The notes under the pieces were generated by a model. The model was not told the DNA's origin and made no database searches. It was given only the letters and a program-made list of their open reading frames with translations. Position numbers and translations under genes: made by a program. 51,943 nt of DNA, from the NCBI GenBank assembly GCA_002399735.1, contig DHEF01000034.1, positions 30,144-82,086 on the forward strand, written 5' to 3'. This DNA is from Chitinophagaceae bacterium UBA4857. GTDB taxonomy: Bacteria; Bacteroidota; Bacteroidia; Chitinophagales; Chitinophagaceae. This document shows, one piece after another, positions 43,492 to 51,888 of the stretch; within the stretch, counting starts at the first letter, position 1; each line of letters starts with the position of its first letter.

Positions 43492-43593
43492 GGGGCTGTC
43501 ATCGTCCCGTTCTTTGTTCAGCTACAGTCCACCGCCCGGCTACAATCTACCGGCTTTAAGGCCGGTAGTATTTTCGCCTAAGCGGTGCAGCCC
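43492..43593 (+). repeat. Hairpin-bearing repeat E, copy 2
   Basis: Same frame as 23934-24045 (GGGGCTGTCA, CCGCCC, CAATCT, CGCCTAAGCGG, GCAGCCC). The internal hairpin is CTACCGGC, TTTAAG, GCCGGTAG, perfect and unlike that of the other copy. Confidence 0.7.
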
Positions 43594-43710
43594 ATCATCT
43601 GTAGAATTACTAATGTCCAATTTCTGATTTGTTAATTTCTGATTTATTGACCTAACATAAATAGTATTGAGTATTTAGAAGGAAGACGCTTTAATAAATC
43701 ACGATAACTT

Positions 43711-43760
43711 TGAACCTTTGAACTTCTGGAACCTCTTGAACTCCTTGAACCTTTTGAACA
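43711..43760 (+). repeat. Degenerate TTGAAC array, 8-9-bp period
   Basis: GAAC at 43712, 43720, 43729, 43738, 43747 and 43756, followed by AAACC-type repeats to 43801. It shares CTTTGAACTTCTGGAAC with 24288-24304. With repeat E it fills most of the 477-bp gap; 43595-43700 has nothing recognised. Confidence 0.5.
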
Positions 43761-43870
43761 TTAAACCCTAAACTCCAAACCTTAAACCTTTGCCCCTAAA
43801 CCCTACTATTAACTTTATTAAAACAGGCTATGTTTTTTTAGTTAAAAACATTAGTTTCGTGTTCCTAATT

Positions 43871-44473
43871 ATGAAGAAAATAGAATTGGAAATAGTGGCA
43901 TTATCACACAGTATTACGCAAACGCATTCGTATGCCGTAGTACTGGGTGAAATAAATGGATTAAGAAGATTACCTATCGTAATTGGTGGATTTGAGGCAC
44001 AAGCGATTGCTGTTGCATTGGAAAAAATGCAACCCAGCAGACCGCTTACGCACGATTTGATGAAGAATTTTTTACAGTCTTTTGCCATTGAGTTACACGA
44101 AATAATTATTTGCGATTTACAGGAAGGCATTTTCTTTTCAAAGCTTATCTGTTCATCTGCCAATGATACCATTGAAATAGATTCCCGCACTTCTGATGCC
44201 ATTGCATTAGCAGTACGTTTTGGTTGCCCCATTTATACTTACGAAAATATTTTAGAAAACGCAGGTATATTAATGGACGAAACTGGTGCCGAACAAGGGA
44301 AAAAAACAAGTGAAGAAAGCTTTGAAGAAAGTGCTGAACATGAAACAGATGAGAACTTAAAAAATTTGAGTCTGGATGAACTAAACCAATTGTTAAACGA
44401 AGTATTAGAAAACGAAGATTACATAAAAGCCATTACTATACGCGACGAAATTAATAGTCGTAAAAAGAAGTAA
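43871..44473 (+). CDS. Bifunctional nuclease family protein (DUF151 plus UVR motif)
   Basis: A 200-residue protein. Residues 1-135 are the DUF151 domain (MKKIELEIVALSHSITQTHS, LPIVIGGFEAQAIA, IEIDSRTSDAIALAVR), reported to have DNase and RNase activity in related proteins. Residues 163-198 (LSLDELNQLLNEVLENEDYI) form a UvrB/UvrC-type motif. The ATG at 43871 matches the family start; an in-frame ATG at 43790 would add 27 residues that look non-homologous. It lies 52 bp upstream of ispE. Confidence 0.88.
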   Translation: MKKIELEIVALSHSITQTHSYAVVLGEINGLRRLPIVIGGFEAQAIAVALEKMQPSRPLTHDLMKNFLQSFAIELHEIIICDLQEGIFFSKLICSSANDTIEIDSRTSDAIALAVRFGCPIYTYENILENAGILMDETGAEQGKKTSEESFEESAEHETDENLKNLSLDELNQLLNEVLENEDYIKAITIRDEINSRKKK

Positions 44474-44525
44474 AATCCACCAATAACGATCACTGATTTA
44501 CATTATCCTAAAACCAATTTCAATC

Positions 44526-45371
44526 GTGATTCTATTTTCAAATTGTAAAATCAATCTTGGACTACACATTACGGGAAAACGGAAAGATGCATACCACGAT
44601 TTAGAGACAGTGTTTTTTCCTGTACCAATAAACGATGTACTGGAAATAATGACCGGCTCTGATAGCAGAAGTGGTGGCTCGGTAAACCTTAGTTTAACCG
44701 GCATACCTGTACCCGGAACAATTACCGGAAACCTTGTGGTAGTAGCTTACAAACTTTTAAAGAAAGATTTTCCAAACTTACCACCTGTTCATTTTCATTT
44801 ACACAAAATGTTACCGCCCGGTGCAGGCTTGGGTGCCGGCAGCGCAAACGGAGCATTTGCTATAAAAGGTTTAAACGATAAATATAAGCTTGGTTTAACC
44901 GAAGAACAACTGATTGGTTATGCAGCACAAATAGGCAGCGATACACCCTTTTTTATTATAAACGAACCCTGTTATGCAACCGGACGTGGCGAAAAACTGG
45001 AAAGAATACAACTTGATTTATCGGATTATACATTAATGATTGTCAACCCGGGTATTGAAGTATCAACAGCCTGGGCTTTTGCATATGTTACGCCTATGCA
45101 ACCCGAGAAATCTTTGAAAGATATTATTGCGCAGCCCATATCAACCTGGCGTAATGAATTGTACAATGATTTTGAATCCACGGTTTTTCGCAGCTACCCG
45201 CAGATAGAAAAAATCAAGAATGATTTATATGATACCGGTGCTGTATATGCATCTATGAGTGGATCGGGAAGTACCGTGTACGGCTTATTTCATAAGGATA
45301 ATGTACCCGATATTAAATTTCCTGATAACTATTTTCACAAAACCGTATCATTGGCTAAGGCTTCGGTTTAA
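44526..45371 (+). CDS. ispE: 4-diphosphocytidyl-2-C-methyl-D-erythritol kinase
   Basis: A 281-residue GHMP kinase of the methylerythritol phosphate isoprenoid pathway. CKINLGLHITGKRKDAYHDLETVF at the N-terminus, the ATP motif LPPGAGLGAGSANGA near residue 95, IGSDTPFFI with the catalytic Asp, and SGSGSTVYGLF at the C-terminus. The start codon is GTG at 44526, since the family begins with MILF-NCKIN and no ATG is available. Confidence 0.95.
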   Translation: MILFSNCKINLGLHITGKRKDAYHDLETVFFPVPINDVLEIMTGSDSRSGGSVNLSLTGIPVPGTITGNLVVVAYKLLKKDFPNLPPVHFHLHKMLPPGAGLGAGSANGAFAIKGLNDKYKLGLTEEQLIGYAAQIGSDTPFFIINEPCYATGRGEKLERIQLDLSDYTLMIVNPGIEVSTAWAFAYVTPMQPEKSLKDIIAQPISTWRNELYNDFESTVFRSYPQIEKIKNDLYDTGAVYASMSGSGSTVYGLFHKDNVPDIKFPDNYFHKTVSLAKASV

Positions 45372-45557
45372 AACTAAAACAGTACCTTCGTCATCTAATT
45401 AAGCAATTATTAAAGTTACAGCTACTATAACATTGTTTTTAAGCAACAATTTAGATTTACTCAACCACTGAGTATCGTTTGCTTATGGTGAAACCTCTTC
45501 GCCATAGTATTATTTTATTGCTATATCTTCTTTTTTACTTTTTTAAAACAATGTTTT

Positions 45558-46787
45558 ATGTACACAGCTAGTGCAACTTCTCAATTATATATTGATCTGG
45601 AAAATGATTTTGGTGCGCACAACTATCACCCTTTACCTGTTGTACTAAAAAAAGGTGAAGGCATTTGGTTATGGGATGTAGATGATAAAAAATATATCGA
45701 TTTTTTAAGCGGTTACTCCGCCGTAAACCAAGGCCACTGTCACCCCGCTATTGTAGCAGCTTTTTTACAACAGGCCCAAACACTTACGTTAACCAGCAGG
45801 GCTTTTTACAGCAATACCCTGGGCGAATACGAAAAATATATTACCAATTATTTCGGTTACGATAAAGTATTACCCATGAACACCGGTGTAGAAGCCGTTG
45901 AAACAGGTATTAAACTTTGCCGCAAATGGGGGTACGAAGTAAAAGGTATTGCTAAAGAACAGGCAAAGACTATTGTATGTAACGGTAACTTTCATGGCCG
46001 CACTTCTACGGTTATATCATTTAGCAGCGACCCTACTGCAAAAAACAATTACGGGCCTTTTGCACCTGGCTTTATTAATATTCCTTATAATGATATAGCG
46101 GCACTGGAACAAGCTTTACAAGATAAAACAGTAGCCGGATTTTTAGTAGAGCCTATACAAGGTGAAGCCGGTGTGTTGGTACCGGAAGAGGGGTACTTAC
46201 AAAAGGCAAAAGCATTGTGTGCTGCGGCCAATGTTTTATTTATTGCCGACGAAATACAAACAGGGCTTTGCCGCACCGGCAAATTATTAGCCTGCGACCA
46301 CGAAGATGTTAAGCCTGATATTCTTTTATTAGGAAAAGCCTTAAGCGGAGGTATGTTACCGGTAAGTGCGGTACTAGCCAATAATGAAATAATGCTAACC
46401 ATTAAACCCGGCGAACACGGTTCTACCTATGGCGGAAACCCTTTAGCCTGTAAAACAGCCATTGCTGCACTGGAAGTTTTAAAAAAAGAGCAACTGGCGC
46501 AGAATGCTGAAAATATGGGACAAATCTTGCGTGATGGTATTACAGCCATTCAATCAAAATATATTAAACAGGTACGTGGCAAAGGTTTATTAAATGCTAT
46601 TGTCATTGATAACCCCAATAAAGAAGCTGCCTGGCTATTATGTACCGAACTAATGAAAAACGGTTTACTGGCTAAACCTACACACGGTGATAAAATAAGG
46701 TTTGCGCCACCATTAGTTATTAATGAAGAGGAGATTAAACTATCCGTAGAAATTATAAAAAAATCTTTGAGCTGCTTAGCAGTATAA
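45558..46787 (+). CDS. rocD: Ornithine-oxo-acid aminotransferase
   Basis: A 409-residue class III PLP aminotransferase. It transfers the delta-amino group of ornithine to 2-oxoglutarate, giving glutamate semialdehyde. PLP Lys260 lies in LLLGKALSGG, with Asp231 in FIADEIQTG. Starts in the family pattern YIDLENDFGAHNYHPLPVVL and has GGNPLACKTA near the dimer interface. It is a single gene; no arg or pro genes are near. Confidence 0.94.
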   Translation: MYTASATSQLYIDLENDFGAHNYHPLPVVLKKGEGIWLWDVDDKKYIDFLSGYSAVNQGHCHPAIVAAFLQQAQTLTLTSRAFYSNTLGEYEKYITNYFGYDKVLPMNTGVEAVETGIKLCRKWGYEVKGIAKEQAKTIVCNGNFHGRTSTVISFSSDPTAKNNYGPFAPGFINIPYNDIAALEQALQDKTVAGFLVEPIQGEAGVLVPEEGYLQKAKALCAAANVLFIADEIQTGLCRTGKLLACDHEDVKPDILLLGKALSGGMLPVSAVLANNEIMLTIKPGEHGSTYGGNPLACKTAIAALEVLKKEQLAQNAENMGQILRDGITAIQSKYIKQVRGKGLLNAIVIDNPNKEAAWLLCTELMKNGLLAKPTHGDKIRFAPPLVINEEEIKLSVEIIKKSLSCLAV

Positions 46788-46863
46788 CCGCATTGTCATA
46801 TTATTCTTTTTTCAGTTTTTTTTCCCAAACAATGGCCTAATTTGCAGGCCTAAAAAATATCTA

Positions 46864-47532
46864 TTGCAACAACAATCACAACAAAAAGTAAATAATACAG
46901 CACCACCGGTTTTATTAGGTGCCAGCGATGGCATTATTATCTTGCTTTGCCTGCTGGCAATTATGACGGCTTTTAACAGCCAAAGCAGTACTATTATTAC
47001 CGTTACGCTTATTGCTACCTTCTTAGTTGGTTTTACCATTTTTTTTGCTGCAAAAGGCGAAGCAACCCTCGAAAACGAGATATATAACGACGCAAAAATT
47101 AAGGATACAACAAAGACCATTGGCTTTACCAAATCCAAAGCATTTTATGCCAACCTTGGTTTTAGCAGTGAGTTACAGGAAAAAGTGATTGAAGATGAGC
47201 TGAGAGAGAAAAAAATATGGCGTGACGCCTTAGATACAGAAACCAGCGAAACAGATAAAGAGCGGGTAAAAAACCCGCTGCAATACGGTTTTTGGGTTAG
47301 TGTATCTTACATACTTGGTGCTCTTATTACAGTATTACCTTTTTACCTATATCCCGGAGAAAGTTTTACTTTTTTAACATCGGCTATTATAGGGCATATT
47401 ATATTGCTGGTAATTGGTTTTTTAAAAGCCCGGTCAATGGGCACCAATGCATTATTAGGCGGTTTAGCATTGGCCCTGGTTGGTGCAGCCTGTACCAGTG
47501 CTGTTTACTTTGTCAGTAGCTTTATACAATAA
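46864..47532 (+). CDS. VIT1/CCC1-family membrane transporter
   Basis: A 222-residue membrane protein with about five transmembrane helices and a charged central region (ELREKKIWRDALDTETSETDKERVKNP replaced here by position 105-135). DGIIILLCLLAIMTAF and GFWVSVSYILGALITVLP match the vacuolar iron/manganese transporter fold, which exports divalent cations. The start is TTG at 46864; a -7-like TAATTTG lies near 46840 and would give a short leader. Substrate not determined. Confidence 0.8.
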   Translation: MQQQSQQKVNNTAPPVLLGASDGIIILLCLLAIMTAFNSQSSTIITVTLIATFLVGFTIFFAAKGEATLENEIYNDAKIKDTTKTIGFTKSKAFYANLGFSSELQEKVIEDELREKKIWRDALDTETSETDKERVKNPLQYGFWVSVSYILGALITVLPFYLYPGESFTFLTSAIIGHIILLVIGFLKARSMGTNALLGGLALALVGAACTSAVYFVSSFIQ

Positions 47533-47535
47533 AAA

Positions 47536-47566
47536 AGCGGATAAGCTATACATTAAGCTTACCCGC
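47536..47566 (-). terminator. Terminator of the PepSY-like gene
   Basis: On the minus strand AGCGGGTAAGCTT, a short loop and AGCTTATCCGCT, followed by TTTTTT. It is placed between convergent genes. Confidence 0.75.
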
Positions 47567-47595
47567 TATCTCAACTTCACGGTTTATAAAATATT

Positions 47596-48024
47596 TTACT
47601 GATCTATCCTTAAAAAATTACCCTGCTTATCAAACACCAACTCTATATTATTAGATAGTGTAACTTCCTGTGTGGTACGATCTAATTCCCATTTTCTAAT
47701 ATACTCTGCCGGGTAATTAGCCTTTACATAACTTACAATTAAAGCAGGTAATGCCGACTCCGGCAAAGCACTATTTCCTGCTATTTCTTCTATCTCACCT
47801 TTGTGGTTAAACTCAAGTTTTGTACCATTACTCAAATAAACATCATATTGCCAGTTTGTATCGTCCCATTCACGAACTGACTGTGAAATAGTAAGGCCAG
47901 AAAAATGGGCAGCAATAAAATCTCTTGCCTCTCGTGGTAAATCATTATCATCAATTACCTTTTCTTTTTTACAAGCGCTTAGTAACAAAACAGGAACTGC
48001 TAATAACACTAACAACTTCTTCAT
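47596..48024 (-). CDS. PepSY-like (BLIP-fold) lipoprotein
   Basis: A 142-residue lipoprotein with lipobox LLSAC. Two PepSY-like repeats are visible (LPREARDFIAAHFSG with WQYDVYLSNGTKLEFNHKGE, then LPALIVSYVKANYPAEYIRK with VTLSNNIELVFDKQGNFL). Family members are periplasmic and of unclear function, perhaps inhibitors of secreted enzymes. Confidence 0.82.
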   Translation of the reverse strand: MKKLLVLLAVPVLLLSACKKEKVIDDNDLPREARDFIAAHFSGLTISQSVREWDDTNWQYDVYLSNGTKLEFNHKGEIEEIAGNSALPESALPALIVSYVKANYPAEYIRKWELDRTTQEVTLSNNIELVFDKQGNFLRIDQ

Positions 48025-48158
48025 ATAACCAATTTTTATATTTAAATATTCATTTAAGGCTTAACATAAATTATACCATAAAATGTTGTGGAAAGCTGAA
48101 ATAATCCATTTGTTCTGGCCCTTAAACAGATATTTTATAACTAAAAATGCTTTTCCGC

Positions 48159-48188
48159 TTTGCTTAATGCAATAGGCTTGTATATTTG
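48159..48188 (+). promoter_or_regulatory. Strong consensus promoter
   Basis: TTTG (48159-48162), 18-base spacer, TATATTTG (48181-48188): the best match to the Bacteroidota -33/-7 consensus in the window. Predicted start near 48195, leader of about 56 bases. Confidence 0.75.
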
Positions 48189-48250
48189 CGGTAATTATAG
48201 CCATGGCTATTACCATCAATAATTTGTAACTAACTATAAAAGAACGCAGT

Positions 48251-48610
48251 ATGGCTGAAAAAACAAATTTTTTTGCTAAGTTTTCACTGATTAGTAAAAC
48301 TGCATTAAAAGACGCATTTGAGATGAACACCTGGACTGCCAGCCGTGCCGGCGGTGGTAACTACGACCTTAAGAACGAATGGTCTAACTTGTTTTTAGAA
48401 GGTGATGATATTAAACCCATTATAACCGGTTATATCAATTACGAAAAAGAAAACTTACGCATTTTACACAATATTATTGACAGGGTGCAATTAGAATACA
48501 GCTATGAGTTGTATGATGATGATGACAACCTGGTATTGGAAAAAGAACGTAAACTGGAGCCAATTGACGATGAAGAAGATGACGAAGAAGAAGCTGCTCC
48601 GCAAGCATAA
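48251..48610 (+). CDS. Small acidic-tailed conserved protein
   Basis: A 119-residue cytoplasmic protein. The first half is polar and aromatic (TASRAGGGNYDLKNEWSNLF), the second half helical, and the tail is a run of Asp and Glu ending AAPQA. I do not recognise the family. It has a consensus promoter and a perfect 15-bp terminator, so it is probably a well-expressed single gene. Confidence 0.7.
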   Translation: MAEKTNFFAKFSLISKTALKDAFEMNTWTASRAGGGNYDLKNEWSNLFLEGDDIKPIITGYINYEKENLRILHNIIDRVQLEYSYELYDDDDNLVLEKERKLEPIDDEEDDEEEAAPQA

Positions 48611-48615
48611 ATTTT

Positions 48616-48648
48616 AAAAACCGACTTAAATTTAAGTCGGTTTTTTTT
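48616..48648 (+). terminator. Perfect intrinsic terminator
   Basis: AAAAACCGACTTAAA and its exact complement without spacer, with eight T. It begins six bases after the stop codon. Confidence 0.92.
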
Positions 48649-48684
48649 ATGCATAAAATGTATCCAACTTACTATTTTGCTTTT

Positions 48685-48756
48685 ACATAATGCCCAATAG
48701 CATTACCGAACGTTGAAGAGTGCGACAGACGATGATAGTAGTAATAAAGATGGGAA
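48685..48756 (+). repeat. Dispersed intergenic repeat A/B, short copy
   Basis: ACATAATGCCCAATAGCATT, ACCGAACGTTGAAGAGTGCG and ACAGACGATGATAGTAGTAA. The A and B blocks are joined directly, without the longer middle of other copies. Confidence 0.75.
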
Positions 48757-48831
48757 CAAAAAATATAAAGTATTTAGTATATAGACAAGCAAGTGTAAAT
48801 AGTCTAAATACTACATACTAATATCTACATA

Positions 48832-50382
48832 CTATTCCCCCTTCTTCTCCCGTAAATATTTTTTCCTGATTACATCCTGCACATTAATATTGTAGATTTT
48901 ACTTTCCAGCCAGGAAATAACATCCAGATAGGCAAAAGCACGGGTTTCTAACGGATTGCCTTCGTATTTTTTAAGTTTATTCAACAGTTTTTCAAACTCG
49001 GGTTTGATGGAGTGAGCACCTACTTTAAAAGAGCGGCGTAAGAAGGTAAACATTTCTTCCTCTACCTTACTTAAACTTTCCATCTTGGCCATGTAGCGGT
49101 ACACCGATTTACTCAGGTATTCCAGTAAATCAAAATTACCTAATTCATAATGTGCAATCAGGTTTAACAGGCGGGCATAACTTTGTAAGTCGGTACGCAA
49201 ATCATCTTTCTGGTTAATGATGCGGTTTAAATAATCAATGGCTTTTTCGTTATTACCACTACCAAAATATAAACAGGCAATTTTATAGTAAAACACCATC
49301 ACCCGGTGCCGGTCTAAATACAGGCCATACTCCACCAGCATCTCTTCTAAAAATGGTACAAGCTTGGTTCCTTTTTCAAAGGTGCCTTCTAAAAAATGCA
49401 GGTTAATACGTGCCGTATACAAATACACATAAGTAAGTATGCGGTTATTCTCATTATCTTCTATCAATTTGGTTTGTGCAAAAGTTTTAAAAATCTTAAT
49501 GCACTCTACCAGTTTATCGTGATTCAACAGATCAAAATGGGCACTCATTAAATTGTGCATGCCCTTAATATAATTGGCTGTTTCTACCGCCAGCATTTCT
49601 GGGTATTGTTCAAATAAATCAACCCAGCGCTGACAATATTTATAATACAGTAAAAAATCATGTTTAATAAAAGAGTACCAGGCAAAACTCTGGTAATAAT
49701 AAAGTCTTTCGTAAAACCCCTTACTCAAGGCGGCCTCTTTGGGCATGCTGGTTTCAAAAAAAAGTCTTACACTCTTTATATCGTTTTCGTTGCGGGCATG
49801 ACCATGCTGTATATACCAGCTGTATAACTGTAAGGATAAATTAGATAACCGGCTTACAAGCGTTAAGCGGTCATTAATCTCATCTGATTGGTTCGACAAC
49901 TCATCGGCCCGGCCCTGCATACTGCGGGTTATAAATAAAGCCTCTATCTTTTTTTCAAAAAACAAAGCTTGTTGAACATAAGTGTATTGTTGATACTGCG
50001 TAGCAAGGTCTTTTAATTTATCCAATGCTTTTAATGCCTGCAGGTACAAACCTTTGTTGTATAAAATACGGGCATAATCCATTTGCTCATGTAAACGCAA
50101 ATCAATATTATCTTCATCGCGGATAATGCGCAAACTGGAAAGTATTTGTTTGTACAAAGCCGCCTTTAAATTGGATAATTGTTGTTTAGATATGGACTTG
50201 TTTTTTTGCAGTATGGCCTTCTCATCATAGTCTGCTGATTTATCCAGCGCATCAAACAATTGCGTGGTTTTCAGGCTGTCGCTGGCCGTGTTACGGGTAA
50301 CATACAGCTTAAAATTGCGTTTTTCGCTCTTGGTTAACGACTTTATAAGCTGGAATAATGTATCGGTTGACCTGTTGGGCAT
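48832..50382 (-). CDS. Large helical-repeat protein of unknown function
   Basis: A 516-residue soluble protein without a signal peptide. It is almost all helical, with TPR-like stretches (LYLQALKALDKLKDLATQY, YYKIACLYFGSGNNEKAIDY). The N-terminus has a conserved-looking KSLTKSEKRNFKLYVTRN segment that may be a distinct module. I do not recognise a catalytic motif; a scaffold role is the best guess. Single gene. Confidence 0.7.
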   Translation of the reverse strand: MPNRSTDTLFQLIKSLTKSEKRNFKLYVTRNTASDSLKTTQLFDALDKSADYDEKAILQKNKSISKQQLSNLKAALYKQILSSLRIIRDEDNIDLRLHEQMDYARILYNKGLYLQALKALDKLKDLATQYQQYTYVQQALFFEKKIEALFITRSMQGRADELSNQSDEINDRLTLVSRLSNLSLQLYSWYIQHGHARNENDIKSVRLFFETSMPKEAALSKGFYERLYYYQSFAWYSFIKHDFLLYYKYCQRWVDLFEQYPEMLAVETANYIKGMHNLMSAHFDLLNHDKLVECIKIFKTFAQTKLIEDNENNRILTYVYLYTARINLHFLEGTFEKGTKLVPFLEEMLVEYGLYLDRHRVMVFYYKIACLYFGSGNNEKAIDYLNRIINQKDDLRTDLQSYARLLNLIAHYELGNFDLLEYLSKSVYRYMAKMESLSKVEEEMFTFLRRSFKVGAHSIKPEFEKLLNKLKKYEGNPLETRAFAYLDVISWLESKIYNINVQDVIRKKYLREKKGE

Positions 50383-50592
50383 TGTAATTCAAAAACTTTA
50401 AAACTCTTTACTGTACTGCATTTCAGACAAAAACACCCCTTTTCAGGTGCGTAATTCTACTTAAACTTTGGTTTCCTTACACCTAATGTTGTAGGTAATT
50501 TAGTAAGCTAATATACGGCTTGCATCAACCTAATGTTTAAAAGAGCTTGCAAATTATGCCGATAGTTTTATAAAACAATTTAAAAACTAATC

Positions 50593-51753
50593 ATGAGCGA
50601 CGGAAAAATTCACATTTTTGATACCACACTAAGAGATGGAGAACAAGTACCCGGTTGTAAATTAAATACCGAGGAAAAAGTAAAACTGGCCATAGAGCTG
50701 GAAAATCTTGGTGTTGATATCATCGAAGCAGGTTTCCCTGTTTCTTCTCCCGGCGATTTTGAATCAGTAAATCAAATTGCAAAAACATTAAAACGTACAA
50801 CTGTTTGTGGTTTAACCCGTGCAGTGGAAAACGATATTCGTGTAGCTGCCGAGGCTTTAAAGCCCGCTGCTTTACCACGTATTCATACAGGTATAGGTTC
50901 ATCGGATAACCACATAAAATACAAGTTTAATACAACCCGCGAAAACATTATTGAACGTGCCGTTGCTGCTACTAAACTTGCCCGCAACTTTGTACCCGAT
51001 GTTGAGTTTTATGCCGAAGACGCCGGCCGTGCCGATCTTACTTTTTTAGCACAATTAATTGAAGCCGTAATTGCTGCCGGTGCAACCGTGGTTAACATTC
51101 CTGATACAACTGGTTTTTGTTTACCCCATCAATATGCCGAAAAAATTAGCTACCTGGTTAACAACGTAAAAAATATTGACAAGGCCATTATCTCTTGTCA
51201 TTGCCATAACGATCTTGGATTGGCTACTGCCAATTCCATAGCAGGAGCCATTGCTGGTGCTCGTCAAATTGAGTGTACCATTAATGGTATTGGCGAACGT
51301 GCCGGCAACACCTCGTTAGAAGAAGTAGTAATGACCATTAAAAAACACCCGGAGTTAAATTTGTATACCGGTGTTAACCCAAAAGAACTTACCCGCATCA
51401 GCAAGCTGGTTTCAGAAACTATGCGTATGATTGTGCAACCCAACAAAGCTATTGTTGGCGATAATGCCTTCTCACATTCATCAGGTATTCACCAGGATGG
51501 ATTTTTAAAAGAAGCCACTACTTACGAAATTATTGCGCCGGAAGAAGTAGGTGCCGATACCTCTAAAATTGTTTTAACAGCCCGTAGCGGTCGTAGTGCC
51601 TTGGCTTTCCGATTTAAAAAATTGGGTTACGATTTTACCCGTGACGAAGTAGATACTTTGTACCAACAATTTTTACAAGTTGCCGATGCTAAAAAAGAAG
51701 TGTTTGACGAAGACCTTAAACTATTAGCAGAAGCCGTTGCAACAGTAGTGTAA
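50593..51753 (+). CDS. leuA: 2-isopropylmalate synthase, catalytic-domain-only form
   Basis: A 386-residue HMGL-like enzyme that condenses acetyl-CoA with 2-oxoisovalerate, the first step of leucine synthesis. Metal and substrate motifs are DTTLRDGEQVPG (10-21), HCHNDLGLATANS (from 203) and NGIGERAGNTSLEE; HSSGIHQDGFLK follows. The C-terminal leucine-binding regulatory domain of the 500-residue enzymes is missing; the last 60 residues are the accessory subdomain only. The closely related homocitrate and citramalate synthases are less likely. No other leu gene lies before the window ends. Confidence 0.88.
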   Translation: MSDGKIHIFDTTLRDGEQVPGCKLNTEEKVKLAIELENLGVDIIEAGFPVSSPGDFESVNQIAKTLKRTTVCGLTRAVENDIRVAAEALKPAALPRIHTGIGSSDNHIKYKFNTTRENIIERAVAATKLARNFVPDVEFYAEDAGRADLTFLAQLIEAVIAAGATVVNIPDTTGFCLPHQYAEKISYLVNNVKNIDKAIISCHCHNDLGLATANSIAGAIAGARQIECTINGIGERAGNTSLEEVVMTIKKHPELNLYTGVNPKELTRISKLVSETMRMIVQPNKAIVGDNAFSHSSGIHQDGFLKEATTYEIIAPEEVGADTSKIVLTARSGRSALAFRFKKLGYDFTRDEVDTLYQQFLQVADAKKEVFDEDLKLLAEAVATVV

Positions 51754-51760
51754 TAATTAG

Positions 51761-51820
51761 GTTACCGGCTGCAGTAACACAGATGATCGTCCCTTGCGTC
51801 GCACTCTTGTACTGCATAAC
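51761..51820 (-). repeat. Dispersed intergenic repeat B, inverted copy
   Basis: On the minus strand it reads AGAGTGCGACGCAAGGGACG, then ATCATCTGTGTTACTGCAG and CCGGTAAC. It begins seven bases after the leuA stop codon. Confidence 0.75.
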
Positions 51821-51888
51821 GTTATTCGACAGGCTTAAAGCAGAAAGCTAAAAGCCGAACGCTGAATGCCGATTGGAATGTAACTGCC

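Noticed and set aside
50383..50592. Leucine attenuator or T-box before leuA
   Set aside because: No leader peptide with a leucine run, no T-box sequence and no terminator/antiterminator pair could be seen.
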